Source of the DNA: Rotaria socialis
Taxonomy: Eukaryota; Rotifera; Eurotatoria; Philodinida; Philodinidae
Assembly (NCBI GenBank): GCA_905331475.1
Contig: CAJNYU010000624.1
Location: 32,136-96,135, forward strand
Direction of reading: 5' to 3'
Length of the DNA: 64,000 nt
Below the pieces are notes generated by a model. It was given only the letters and a program-made list of their open reading frames with translations, made no database searches and was not told where the DNA came from. Position numbers and translations under genes: made by a program. Shown here in pieces: positions 47,259 through 59,560 of this stretch; position 1 is the first letter of the stretch, and each line of letters begins with the position of its first letter.

Positions 47259-47735
47259 TTAGAACTGATGATGATAACATCGAATCGGATGACATATGAC
47301 GGTTTTCGGACTATACAGTTTTGATTCGATGAGTAGACGAAAGATTATGCTGAGAAATATTTTGAATAGATACCATGTTAAATAAATAGTATATTTCAAG
47401 ATGAAACATGATGTACGAAAAATCACATGGGCAATAGTCATAATAAAATTTGATAATATCTTAGAATATTGAAAACGATTGGCAGTTGATTTTTTTATTG
47501 GAAAGTAATCGAATTTAAATTTATCTTTATTAAAAACTTGCTTTTTTTCATTATAACCATTTCCTTTCGATGATACACGTCTTAGTGCTGATCTGTCATC
47601 AGTGCATAAGTCAAAAGCAAGTTTGATTTGCCCTGGATAACGTATAGTTTTAAAATTTCTTATTCCAACGCGATGACATTCGTTCATTGTTTCAACAGAA
47701 AAAAAAATGAAAATAAAAATCCATAGAAACATCAT
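47259..47735 (-). CDS. Unrecognised protein with signal peptide and C-terminal hydrophobic segment
   Basis: 158-residue ORF starting MMFLWIFIFIFFSVETMNEC, a convincing signal peptide or anchor, then a basic middle (NGYNEKKQVFNKDKFKFDYF) and a long hydrophobic stretch (FIMTIAHVIFRTSCFILKYT, IYLTWYLFKIFLSIIFRLL) near the C-terminus. Head-to-head with HSD17B10, starts 81 bp apart. No family recognised. It may be the first exon of a longer gene or a chance ORF; the signal peptide and position favour a real gene. Confidence 0.4.
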   Translation of the reverse strand: MMFLWIFIFIFFSVETMNECHRVGIRNFKTIRYPGQIKLAFDLCTDDRSALRRVSSKGNGYNEKKQVFNKDKFKFDYFPIKKSTANRFQYSKILSNFIMTIAHVIFRTSCFILKYTIYLTWYLFKIFLSIIFRLLIESKLYSPKTVICHPIRCYHHQF

Positions 47736-47815
47736 TTAAGATAAATTTCGAAAACAAAAACAAATATTGATCTTTGATATTTCAGATATAAAGATTAAAT
47801 AAACCAGCCGAAATA

Positions 47816-48825
47816 ATGAACGGTTTAACCGTACTCATAACTGGTGGCGCGGCTGGTTTAGGTCTTGCTTGTGCTAAACGTTTTGCTCGACATGGTGCTC
47901 GTGTCATCATTTGCGATTTACCATCATCTAAAGGCAGTGACATCGTTGATAAATGGCCATCAATAGTTTCGTCTTTTGCCAATACAGAATTGAATGAGCC
48001 TGAAAGTCAATTGACGGTATAGTTTCTGACTAGAAATTAATTTTATTATCTTAACTATTTTTACAGTCACGCTTAAATGATGATAAAAGTACTGTGAAAA
48101 TTCCATTATCAAATAATTCAACAACGGATCAAAATATTAAATTAGAAACGCCTACATTTTTTCCTGCTGATGTAACCAGTGACGAGCAAATACATGCAAT
48201 GTTTAATGAAATCAAACAACAACATAAAAGACTTGATGTTGTAGTCAATTGTGCTGGCATTGGCATAGCTCGTCGCACATATAATATAAATAAAGTGAGG
48301 AGAATAAAACAAAAGCCATCGGAAAACTAATTGATTTTGTTTCTTTTTGTTCAGCATACTATGCATAATCTCGATGAATTTAAACGTATACTCGATATAA
48401 ATGTATCAGGAACATTTAATGTTATACGTTGGGGATGCCATATGATGTCTGATAATCAACCGAATGCTCAAGGGCAACGAGGTGTTATTATAAATACATC
48501 ATCGATTGCAGCTTATGATGGCCAAATAGGACAAGTAGCATATGCAGCATCGAAAGGTGCTGTTGTTTCGATGACGTTACCATTAGCGAGAGATCTATCC
48601 AGCATGGGCATAAGAGTTTGTACTATAGCTCCTGGCCTTTTTCATACACCAATGCTTGCTGCTTTGCCAGAGAAAGTTCGAGTTTTACTGGGTAATATGG
48701 TGCCTTTTCCAAGAAGACTTGGACAATCTGATGATTTTGCAAGTTTAGCACAAATGATTATTGAAAATCCGTATCTTAATGGTGAAGTTATTCGACTCGA
48801 TGGAGCACTTCGCATGCCACCTTAA
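47816..48825 (+). CDS. HSD17B10: 3-hydroxyacyl-CoA dehydrogenase type-2 / 17-beta-HSD10 (SDR family)
   Basis: NAD-dependent short-chain dehydrogenase of mitochondria, active in isoleucine and fatty-acid breakdown and a component of mitochondrial RNase P in animals. Three exons (47816-48016, 48067-48294, 48355-48825) give 299 residues. Seen: the cofactor motif [62 protein letters not shown] followed by AYAASKGA (catalytic Ser, Tyr and Lys), [17 protein letters not shown] and [12 protein letters not shown], all aligning with human HSD17B10. Between DLPSSKG and FPADVT there are about 45 extra, polar, low-complexity residues spanning intron 1. The first residues read [11 protein letters not shown], so no long targeting peptide is obvious, as in human. 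A TTTCAG acceptor lies 33 bp upstream of the ATG. Confidence 0.94.
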
Positions 48826-51360
48826 AATGAATTGTAGACCTTGAAAATTTTCTCTTGCGCAACTTCTTTTTCTTCTATTGAACATATTTCACACTTAGTT
48901 TTATTTTACTATCAATTTATTTTCTATGTTCTAATTCAATTCGATAAAAGCATAAATCAGAATTTCTTTTAATAATTGATTAAAAAATATTTTATAAGAT
49001 AATATAGTACATAAAGCTAGTTATACAAAAAGATCATTTGATTTTCATATATTAGCGAAGTAAAAAAAGCACTGATATATATACGGCAACAAAAGCAATA
49101 AGGCAAAATGATTGATGAGCTGAAGTCAATTCGAATTATATTAACACGCATTTATTAAAATGTCAACCGTGCCAACATATTACGAGGTAGCGATATCTAA
49201 TTGACCATCATTATTGAGAATTAGTACAGCTTCGCCGACTCCAACTTCGTCGAATAAAAGTCTTGCCCGAAAAAAATCGAATCAAATTTGATCCATTCTA
49301 GATATAGAATTTTATCCTAACTAACTACTTTAATAGTGACTTGATTAATTAACCCCATCTGAGTTGATAACCCACCCACACCCCACACTCTCAAGTCGAT
49401 ACCGATGCAATGGTCATGTTTGTAGTTGAAGCTGTTGCTCCTAATAAAAAGTAAAAGGAAAATTGTCACTGGCTATCATGTCTTTCAACCCACACCAAAA
49501 TTCGTGCTCTAATAAAGTATAACAACGGTATGGTTCTCCTATTAACAGAGTTTTCACTATAGGCTGTTTCAATACATTGCTGACTGTAGCAGACTGAACC
49601 CTCAACAGTTTGAGATTTTGAAAGCTCAATCTTGATATTACTAATAAAAACATCTCGTATACAGAATCATAGTTTCTACACAATCGATTCGTCTCATATT
49701 TTGAAAGATTGGCAAAGTAATGTACTATTTTCTGCGTTACATCCAAATTATCCAACTAACAATGCTTGAAAAAGACTTTGATCATCTCAGAACTTTAATC
49801 ACTGTTGATATTCTGACCTACTGGTCAATATGGCTGATGAGTCCGATGAACACTTTGCACTACTACGATTCGCAAGCAAGCAGATACCCTGTTAATGATA
49901 TACCAATAACGCTGATCCAGACGCTCACAATTAAAACCACTGAAAGTTTTGATTTTAACAGTTCTTCCCTATGAAAGAAATTGGCTCAGAACCTTTCCTA
50001 ATCTCCACAAAAAACGTCATTGAAAATATCAAGTAAGCCTAGTCATCAGTAAAATCACCCAAAATTGAGCTATTCAAAGACACTCAGTAAATCTGTTAGT
50101 TTCATCAATCATAATTATTAAAGATAGTACTCAATAGAGTGGCTTTTAAAAACCTGGGCAATGTTATAGAGAATATATTTTAGTATGATCAGCGTATATT
50201 ATTTAAAAGCATTTCCTAGTCGCGCATTGGCTTCTAATGAAAACATTTTTTTACAGATTGGTATTAATAGTTAATTAGTACTCATGATTGTTAGAAAATT
50301 ATTCCGCCTCAATATCCATAAGTAAATTACTATTTGTACTTGAACATCGCCATTTACGATCTCGACATGATTCAATAAATATTTTTGTAATCTATTTAGT
50401 GAAGGTATTTTTTAACATCAGTTTTGTCTAGATGAATGGACTTTTAGTTTACAGCACTTTTCAGTATTATTCACAAAATTCACCGGTACTCTCGTAGTTT
50501 AACTTACTGATTTTAGACAAATAACAATAGAACTGAAAATACTTTCGATAAACAGCCATCTAGTCTCGAGTACTCTCAGATGCATAGATGTAACTATTAC
50601 GAATATTCAATGTGCTGCGGATAAACAAAATGTGATCATATCGTTCAATTTAAAATGACGAGTAGCTTCCTTGACACCTACCTAGTATCCGGCTATTGCA
50701 ATACACTGATTGTAGATAGTCAAGTGTTAGCGAAAAAAACTCCACTAGGAAACTAATCGACTATAAATAAAGCTGGAATTCTAATACATATTCTTGCCTA
50801 GTTCAAGAAAAAAAAGTTGTCTATTAAGAAAATTTTACGAAAGCATGTTGTCAACAAAAAAAAGATTTGTTCTGTGGCTGAATAAATTCATCATTCTTGA
50901 AAGTGTATTTCTACTGAATGGTCTCATTATATACTGAGACTTGAGCGTTATTAGTAGTGTAATTTTCCGTTAAGATCTGCCTGTTACGATTCTCTGGCGT
51001 TTGCATCCCTGTTGTTAATATCATTCATATTAGAATCATGGAGCTAATATGAATCAATGACTCTCATACGGAAAGGTTTATTTCAAGAATGCCGTTTGCA
51101 TTTCTAAAAAGAAAGAAACAACGAGGCCAGTTTTGGAAGTAATATCAATACTAAAGAGCACTGAAATAAGTATTTTATTTTTATTGAAACTCGACAGTAT
51201 CACACATTTTTGTTTCTCTCTTTTGGGACGAAAATTTTACGCGTGAACCGGAAAAAAAAACGCCTGAAGAAGTTGTTACAATTCCTTTCTAAGAGTTAAA
51301 TAACCACCGGAGAAAAGAAAATGAAAGGATCGGTTATCAGCATCAACTCCTTCATTTAAT
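48826..51360. other. Intergenic, about 2.5 kb, nothing coding recognised
   Basis: Contains a C-rich telomere-like tract at 49371-49395 (CCCACCCACACCCCACACTC then TCAAG) and a 104-codon minus-strand ORF at 49441-49755 that resembles no family known to me. The rest is AT-rich without structure. Confidence 0.5.
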
Positions 51361-52940
51361 TCAATTATGTATACAATCATTCGTTGATATTCTGTCTAAA
51401 ATAGGCTCGAATTCAATCGGTGTTGTGCTAGCCAAACTGGGAGATAAATATCTGGTTGCTGTCGTTGCCAGAGATTTTAATTCGAATAGTGAACTTGAAT
51501 GAACACTTGTTCTCGATGGTTCATCTAGTTGTGCATATTGTTCACGATAAAGTTTTGAGCTTTTATTTACTATTTGATTATCAGGTTCACTTGTACGTAG
51601 AGGAGATTGATTTTCTTCTTCGTCATCATCACGTAAAAACATTTTCGTCGTAGTTTACCTCTGAAAATAAATTTTATATTTCTTTCAAAACAAAAATAAT
51701 ATAATTAACATACAAAAATGTTTGATCAAGCCATTGCGGTAAACACGAACAACTCAATATATTTAGCATAAGACATAATGGAATACCGATGCCCAAAATA
51801 AGCGCAAGTATTGGAAAATAATCTGCTGAATCTTGACTAACTACTGTAGCACGAAGTCAACGATAAAATTAAAAAGAGTTTTTTTAGCAATTATGAAATA
51901 AACCAACTGATCAAAACAATAAAGTTTAAGCAATATTAAGTTGATTGTACATTCTTGCTATCCACTGCGATCGTACAGTACAAATGCTTTGTACCAATTT
52001 GATCAATAGAAGGTATCCATGTAAATGCTATTGAGAAAAGGCATGCACTATATTCCACCATCGATGAAACAATGGCTAGAAACCAAGCAATCGTGGTATC
52101 GTTTGCAATCCGATTGTGCGACAATATCTACAGAATATGTAGCATCGTTGATTGATTCTGCAGAGATAGTTGGTATGTTGCATGACAGATTTAGACCACG
52201 TATGAGAAATAGTAATGGAATAGAACTTAACGCTGTACCATTCGGTGTTGAAGGCATAAAATCCTCAATTTATATCGCAATACCATAATAACCAACAGCA
52301 GTTGTACTGAATGCGAGCGTACAATTATTATTGATATTGGATGTTGAATAGAGTTGAGCTCCGGGCAAATCTTGACAGGCACCACCACATTCATACGTTA
52401 TAGTTGAAGCAACTACAACTGTAGCATTGGAATACGAAGTCGTTGTTGTGTATTGAGAGGTACAACGATTACTGAAGACATATTTGTCCACTATCATTGC
52501 GTACTGCTAAATTTATATAAGCTATTATACTCCATGCTTTTAGGCCAGAAACTAGTGGTATCAGATTTGTACTTCGATAAGCCAGTACTAGTTGCGCACC
52601 TAATTGATATGTAATGGACTTTATACTTTGAGAGATAGTGATATCTGATCCAAAATCATAATAAACCCAAGTACCAACAACGCTAATACTCGTTACACTG
52701 AAATTACAGCCAAACGGACAAAAAAAGTGTGTCAGTAGGACGACCAGTCGCTATTTGACATGGAGCCAGACTATTTACCCATGCGTATGTTTGTGTTAAT
52801 TGAATAGTAACTGTACTGCTATTAGCTAAGTTTGGTGAGACAGTTTGCCATGACATCAATCGACCCATAAAACGAGGTGCTTTTACATAGGATACAAATT
52901 GGAGCCAACATAAAAAACAGTAAAAGAGGAACTTTACCAT
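51361..52940 (-). pseudogene. Type I membrane protein with Thr/Ser-rich ectodomain, probably decayed
   Basis: Minus-strand pieces form one domain order: signal peptide MVKFLFYCFLCWLQFVSYVK (52940), ectodomain LMSWQTVSPNLANSSTVTIQ, VGTWVYYDFGSDITISQ and ITYQLGAQLVLAYRSTNLIP, a Cys-containing segment (YECGGACQDLPGAQL, NNNCTLAFSTTAVGYYGIAI), IEDFMPSTPNGTALSSIPLL, FTWIPSIDQIGTKHLYC, one TM helix (YFPILALILGIGIPLCLMLN) and a cytosolic tail beginning MFLRDDDEEENQSP. From memory, similar multi-copy ectodomain families with the AxQIEDF motif occur in bdelloids; I cannot name one. A TAA interrupts GIAI-IEDF where related proteins have Gln, a one-base frame change lies near 52105, and the first exon runs out of frame after DTLFL. 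At least two to three lesions make a pseudogene likely, though some joins could be introns. Confidence 0.65.
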
Positions 52941-55900
52941 TTACAAAAATTGGAATTATAATGAAATTATTTTGTTGTGTATTTTATTTTTGCAACTTGA
53001 ATAATTCAGTTAGAAAAAAATTAACAATTAGTTTTGACAGTCGTCATTACAGTGCATGAATTCATGAAGGAAATGAATTTTATACTGATCAGAAATAGAA
53101 GAGAAATTTAGTTCTGGAGATGCTCAACAAAATTTATTGTTAACAATAGAGAATGAGTAGAGAAGAAAATTATTCTGTTTTATGATTAGTTGCCAGAAAA
53201 TAGAATTGGATATGAGATCGATCAAACAAAAGAATGAAATAATTATTTTCGTATTAGATTGCTTTCGAAAATCGATTTTATATATTCAAAGCAATTCCTA
53301 TTTTGATCCATATGTGACAGCTTGACGTTTTTAACTGATGATATTTGTGTAGCTCTATCAGTAGCAAACAGACTCGACTAAAAACCAAAGTCTTATAAAT
53401 GTAGACATTATGTCTCAAGAAAAAGTACATACTTGTCGTACCCTCAACTTTCAACAAATACAAATTTATGTGTAAGGATCCTCAGCAAATAAAAATTTGT
53501 CCTAAAACCGAACTTCTTAATGAATTATGAATTCTATTGTTTGATTTCAAAGTTTCCCTTTTATAGATAATAAATGATTGAATCTTGCTGGTCTTGAAAT
53601 TTGATTTATAATGCTGTAAACGCAATATTGGTGTATACACTTTTTGATTATAAAATATGGAGCAAGCTGGTGCCAAAACAATATTATGATAGATGTTTCT
53701 TTAATTCTATGCAAAAGTTTCTCTCATCTAGTAGTTTTGGATGTGGGGTTGGGGGTGGGGGTATATAAGCAAGACACACACGCACACCCACACCCTATTA
53801 GAGTGTCAGTTGCCATTGTAATCGCTTGATAAAAGTTTCCAGTGAGCAGAAGAGGAGGCCACTTTCCCTTAGCTCTTCTGTGATAAACAAAAAAAGAAAT
53901 AGCAACAGAGTCAGTCAGAAGCATTCATTTTAAAAAGTCACGTCATATTTCTGATTGATAATTAAAATTAGATTTGTTATTCCAACAAGTTAAAATAAAA
54001 ATTTATTACAAAAAAAACGTGGCATACCATTGATGTAAACTTTCTCTGTGTGACAAGAATAACACAAGTTATTGAAAAAATAGATTGACAATTTGAAAAT
54101 GAAATTGTAGCCGAAGCACAAAGAAATTTCCAGCTGGAAGTTCTGCGAAATGATCGATTTTTTTAATTTTCAGATCTTGTCGCTTCTTCATGTAAGGATC
54201 TGAAGCGACAATAACAACTTTTTTACATTTATGATTCGCAACAAGTGTCACTTCGTTATTCAATAAAGCTAGTAAATTTTACAGCATCATAGATATAGTT
54301 TTATAAAACTATTTTCCAAGACTAGCACAAATCAGAATGAGTATATAATAGAGCATAGTATTAGTTTCCTGTGCCCCTCCCCTTCCCATTACAGACATAA
54401 AACATGAAAAAGTAGTACACAGGTGCGCTTATGAGATCAAATTTTAGTACGGATCGTTTGCCACTGTTTGATCACTACTCATATCAGTAATTAAATTCTA
54501 GTTTCGCTAATCAGATATCATAATAATTAGTCTTCAAAATCTGTTATTTTACTACTATAGGCTATAGTTACGACTGTATTGTATATTTTTGCCATGGCAG
54601 ACGTTAGCAACGAGTGAATGCTACCGTTACAGAAGCTGGCAACCATTATCTACTAAAGATTAATTACATTACACATTTTGTTAAATCGATTAGAATAGTG
54701 CAATTAATTTCTATTCTTAAACAGTAATAAACGAATAATATTGTATTAAAATAAATAGAGTACAGACATTTTTATTACAGCGACTTGCTTTGTAACTAAG
54801 TTCGCTATTATTTATGTATTCTTTGATTATCAAATATTCTCTTATACAGAAGTTAATTCGACTTGTCCACGTAACGCGCTACTTCGCTGGTCAAGTTAAA
54901 AAAAAAAATTTTCGATATGGACACATCTAAGCGTGTTTTCTGGTACAGTTTTTACGCTGATTATGAATTTGGACTTTCTTTCTTAAAAAAATCGTATTTT
55001 CAATTTTCTAACCAAGAAATTTAAAACAAAAATGCAGACTAATATACCGTTCGATGCAGATTTTGATTCTCTACAAAATGGCCTGTTTAGGTTTTACTCT
55101 CATTCCTCTGAACAACTCATAAGTTCCTATACAGTTTCTAACTTATCGTACAATTATTGAGCTTCTATTTCAATGTAGCAACTTGATTTATTTTACAGAA
55201 GGATATATGTGCGGCAGTGATCAATATATATAAACATTAAATATTTTTCCGCATGCGAAGTGCTGCAAATTTGGTCGACAAAAAAACGCGCCACGACGTT
55301 ACGTTTGTTTTTTGCATCTTTTATCTGAGCGAAAATAGTTTAGAAAGAGTACTTTTTACTGCTTGAAAGCCCATTCAATTCTCAACAAAACTGGTACCAT
55401 AGGCATTTAATTTGAAGAAATAAATTGACAAAAAACTAGAGTTTTATGAGCAGCCCTAGAGAAAAAGGGTCCTTTTCTGTCACAGTGTTAGGCGACGATA
55501 AAACCTTTCTAGAAACGCGAGAGATCAGTAAAACTAAGTCATTTTTGCAACATAAATAGATTATGATGAGCTGCGCAGAATGATGTTTGAACGACCTTGT
55601 TAGCTCTTATGTCTTTCGAGATAATTGCAAAATAATTTGCCAAAATGTCACAGCATTATGTTTAAACAAGCCGAATTCTACTAGATGGTTTAGTCAGTAG
55701 ATAAAAGAAAGTTAAGTATACAGCGGAACTGTTGAATCACGTCAACGGCAATGCAATGCTAAAATCATTAATTTTAGGATGCTGCCGAAGCACTTTATGC
55801 CACTCAAGTAATAAAAATAAGAAAGAATCACAATCTATCTGGATTTGTTTTCTTTCTTATCGCTAAAAATCCATTTTGTTCCTTTTCTGCATAATCATGA

Positions 55901-57069
55901 TTTTAGAACTTTAGAATGTCCTAGAACATCTATATTAATCACACTATTAATAAATAGAAGTCAATTTGTTTCTTTTTTTGTACAATTTAGAAAGTTGTTT
56001 TTATTTTTTGAAAACATTGCGCTGGCCAATCATAGCACACAAGGACAGGGAGGCAGGAGGTCAATATCCACTGGCAATGATTCAAATCGTTTGTTTTTCT
56101 ATAACAAAGAAACAGTACTGATTGTACGAAGATCGTTCTAAAATGCAGTAGTGAAATTCTGACAGAAGCGCACGAACCAAATTCTGAAGCATTTCAATGC
56201 AGAAAAGTCAGAGGATGCTTTAACTAGTGTCCTTAATTCACCATTATGATAGCATGAACCCTAGTTCTAATTTAATGAATTGGAGTATACTATTCTAAGA
56301 TTCGAAGAAAAGCCATCACATCCTCTAGGAGTTACCTACAACCCTACATAGGATCAGAAAGCAAGATTAACGGCAATCTTTCTAACTGAAAAGCATTGTT
56401 GTTGAACATACTATGGCTACGCCCACTATGAAAAATAGAAGGATTTTGTTGTCAGTATCCATGTACACATACGAGACAATGACGTTTTAGGGCGGTTAGT
56501 TGACTTCGCACAAACATATTTGGTTGTTTAGATAGTACAAGATTGTGAACATATAATATATATGATTAGGAGGAAGAGAAATCGTTAGAACATATGTCCG
56601 TTTTACGTATGCGCAATGACGTAAAATATAAGAAAAATATGGCGAGAACAAAAAATATATTTGGTTAGAGTTCTTTATTATCGATAGTTAAATGAGCTTT
56701 TACATCCATCGATAGAGAATTTTCACTTATCAGTACATTAAACGTACACGATAGAACTATATCTATTTTAGGGCTTTAAGATAACCTGTTTTTAATCTAT
56801 TCTTCTTACATTAATTAACAGGAACTAAACACTTAAGAGTCGATTTTCCTCTTACCTTCTGTTCATGTATCTACAAGGACATGCGTATATTACCACATAT
56901 TATTCACAGCGATTGACGTATTTTTTTTTTGAAAGATAATTCATATGAATGTACGTCATTTCTACCATATGTCAAACGAGTATTTCTTATAAATAATCTA
57001 ACATTTTCTCATATTTAGGAGTTTAATACAAAATAATTTTTTTCCATATCTCAATACTAACCAATCCTG
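52941..57069. other. Intergenic, about 4.1 kb, nothing coding recognised
   Basis: Apart from the telomere-like pair at 53741-53798 there is no repeat, RNA gene or protein similarity that I can support. ORFs at 54069-54263 (-) and 55845-56141 (+) are short and uninformative. Confidence 0.5.
53741..53798. repeat. Inverted pair of G-rich and CCCACA tracts
   Basis: ATGTGGGGTTGGGGGTGGGG is followed, after about 12 bp, by GACACACACGCACACCCACA and CCC. Same geometry as 35511-35591 and 45566-45619. Confidence 0.55.
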
Positions 57070-57554
57070 ATGAAGTCAATGATTATATTTTATTTCCTAT
57101 GTATCCTTTTATCTTTCATTAATAGTGGTGAGTAACAAACAACAAAATTAAGATTCAATGTAAATTTTATTTATTCAATTTTTCTTTTTCTCTTTTAGTT
57201 TTTTCGAATTCTAATTATAAAAGTCGCCTGTACAATATAATTCGCCAATCGGAGAGTCAAGATGAAGAACAAACATTGTTAAACCTACAGTTTTTTCAAG
57301 ATTTAACTTCAACAATAACACCACCATTATCATCAAATGATGACTCAGATTCGATGGAAAATATACAAGAAACCAAACTACAGGCACGTAATTCTTGGGA
57401 TTCAGATGACGACGCTTACTTTAAATGGGCTTCATTGAATCGGCGACCCATGGAATCATTAATCGGACGAAAGCGAGCAGTAGAAAAAGTTTTCACCGGA
57501 ACAAAAAATACTCGGGTTAATACTGGTTTATGGCGAACTGGGCTTGTTGGTTAA
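57070..57554 (+). CDS. Putative secreted peptide-hormone precursor
   Basis: Two exons, 57070-57127 and 57199-57554, give 137 residues. The N-terminus MKSMIIFYFLCILLSFINSG is a signal peptide, and the intron falls right after it, as in many prepropeptides. An acidic spacer (SESQDEEQT, SSNDDSDSMENIQE, WDSDDDAYFKWA) precedes SLNRRPMESLIGRKR at about residues 98-112. Gly followed by RKR is a classic convertase cleavage plus C-terminal amidation signal, predicting a peptide ending ...PMESLI-amide. The chain ends GLWRTGLVG, with a terminal Gly that could also be amidated. No cysteines in the mature part. I do not recognise the peptide family. The precursor reading is inferred from architecture. Confidence 0.6.
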
Positions 57555-58925
57555 ACCCGAATTAATATATTTTACTTGCAAATACATAGAGAAATTCTAC
57601 CGAATATTTGTTTGTCAGACTAAATTGTTTGTATTTTTGAATAATAAACGTTAATTGAAAACAGCATCGAAAAATGTTTTTCATACAATGAAATATAAAA
57701 ATATGATATAAATGTAGCAGTTTGTTCTTCCTTTCTACGCAGTTGAAAATACGAACGACTACATTTGACTCGGCAAAACAAAATCATAGTTCTATTAATA
57801 ACTCATGACATTATGAAAACGCCAAATGAGTTATTTTTCAATGGAAATACAACAGATTGTTCTGAAAAAGCGCAACTCTTCAAAGCATGATTATTAGTTT
57901 GTTGGTGATATCATAGATGAGCGATTCAAATCAAATGAGTTCTCGTTTATTCATGAGACTTTTATGCAACCAGCAAAACGAACTGCTTTTGTTTTTCCTT
58001 GCTTTAAGTAGTATATCTATATTTACCTCTAGTAAAAACTGTCATTTACCCCGGATGCATTTAGATTAGAAGCGAGCAGTGGTTTAACTTGAATTAACAC
58101 ATTCATTCGATTCTGAATATTTAAAATACAAGAATGGTTCAGTGACTTATGTGCTCGATAAAATCGACAAATTCATCGTAATCGTGCATATTTTATACTC
58201 CTATTGATATGATTCGGCCTGAGTTAGATCGAGAAAATCAGATAGAAAAGTGCGTCCACCAAAGAAGAAATAGTTGTTTTAACTTTTCTTTGATATTAAT
58301 TTGAAGGAATTAGTGAATTATTGAATCTAATTAAATTTGCTTGAGTATACAACGCTTATTTTGTTTTTGCCTCGATGAATCCAATCGGTTTGAAACTATG
58401 TACATTAGAACCAACAGTAAATGCAAGGAACAATTTATTGGTAACACATACAGGTACTCCTAGAGCTACTTGAAAAGAAACGGGCCAATAACGAAGACTG
58501 AAACCTCATTAGATCAATCCAATAGAATGGTATCGGCGTTGAATCTGATTTGACGAACTATTTATAAAACGCAACTGTCAATAACTCATGTTTCTTATCT
58601 TTAGAAGTGACAGATTGCGAAGTCGTTTCTAGAAAATAAAAAAAAGACAACGTAAATTTAGCAATTCATGTACCACGACCAACGAGAACGCCTCACTTTG
58701 TGTAATGTTGAATAGAATTGTATTTTTACATAAACAATTCTAGAGCATCGAAAGCTGATCTATCGAAAACAAAAACTAACCAGTATTCAAACAGAACATT
58801 GATAATTACAAAGCTTTCTCTAGCCGTCGAAATCTCTATATCGAACCATTTTAAAAGAGATTTATGAAGTTCTCTGTTATATTTTCAATTTATATAAGAG
58901 AAATGTTCTTTTCGACGAATTAAAT
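57555..58925. other. Intergenic, nothing recognised
   Basis: About 1.4 kb between convergent genes. An AATAAA poly(A)-like signal lies near 57642, downstream of the peptide precursor. No other feature. Confidence 0.5.
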
Positions 58926-59560
58926 CTACTCTGCACTACATGCATTAAGTATTTGTTCAATCGCTTCGAAATCAGGCATTTTCCCAGGATCATCCAATAT
59001 CTCCATGTATCGAATAGTTTCCTTTTGATCAATAACAAATGCTGCACGTTTAGTAACACCTTTCATGTTGAACAATGGAAATTCGTCATAGAGTACACCA
59101 AACTTTCGAGCAACATCTTTATTAAAATCCGATAATAAATCAAATTGTAATTGTTTTTCTTCTTTAAATTTATTTAAAGCAAACATTGAATCAACGGATA
59201 TACCAATAGCAAGAGCATTCAATTGATTATATTTATCCATATTATCACGAATGAAGCATAATTCCTCTGCGCATACATCAGAAAAAGCCAATGGAAAAAA
59301 TAACAGAACTACATTGGATTTCTTAGTAAAATCATACAATGATACTTGTTCGTTAGCTGTATTGTAAAGGCTAAAATTTGGCGCATGATCGCCGATTTTT
59401 AAATTCGTATTATTCACTAAAGACGATCTGTAAAGAAAGATTTGGTTTTCGCTTTTCAAATTCAACAATCGAATAAAATAGTATACTTTATTCCATAAAT
59501 ACGACGTTGCGTTGCTTGACGGAGTTTTTCACTATAGGGTCCAAACGTTGCTTTCGACAT
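58926..59560 (-). CDS. Peroxiredoxin of bacterial (redoxin/AhpC-TSA, AhpE-like) type
   Basis: Thiol peroxidase that reduces H2O2 and organic or nitrogen hydroperoxides. Exon 1 59487-59560 (MSKATFGPYSEKLRQATQRR...) joins 58926-59427 in phase 2 to give 191 residues. Seen: LKIGDHAPNFSLYNTANEQV (the thioredoxin-fold start), NVVLLFFPLAFSDVCAEELC with the peroxidatic Cys at about residue 77 in PxxxSxxC and a second Cys five residues on, ISVDSMFALNKFKEE, FDLLSDFNKDVARKFGVLYD, KRAAFVIDQKETIRYMEIL and PGKMPDFEAIEQIL. FFPLAFxxVC, ISVDSxFAL and LSDFNKxVxRxxGVLY are, to my memory, typical of bacterial (Bacteroidetes-like) redoxins rather than animal PRDX1-6. An acquired gene that has gained an intron and an N-terminal extension is the likely reading. 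The second exon also has an ATG-initiated alternative upstream frame, but the spliced form is preferred. Confidence 0.88.

Noticed and set aside
49441-49755. 104-codon minus-strand ORF
   Set aside because: No domain, no splice partners, and surrounding sequence is non-coding in style; kept only as a note in the gap entry.
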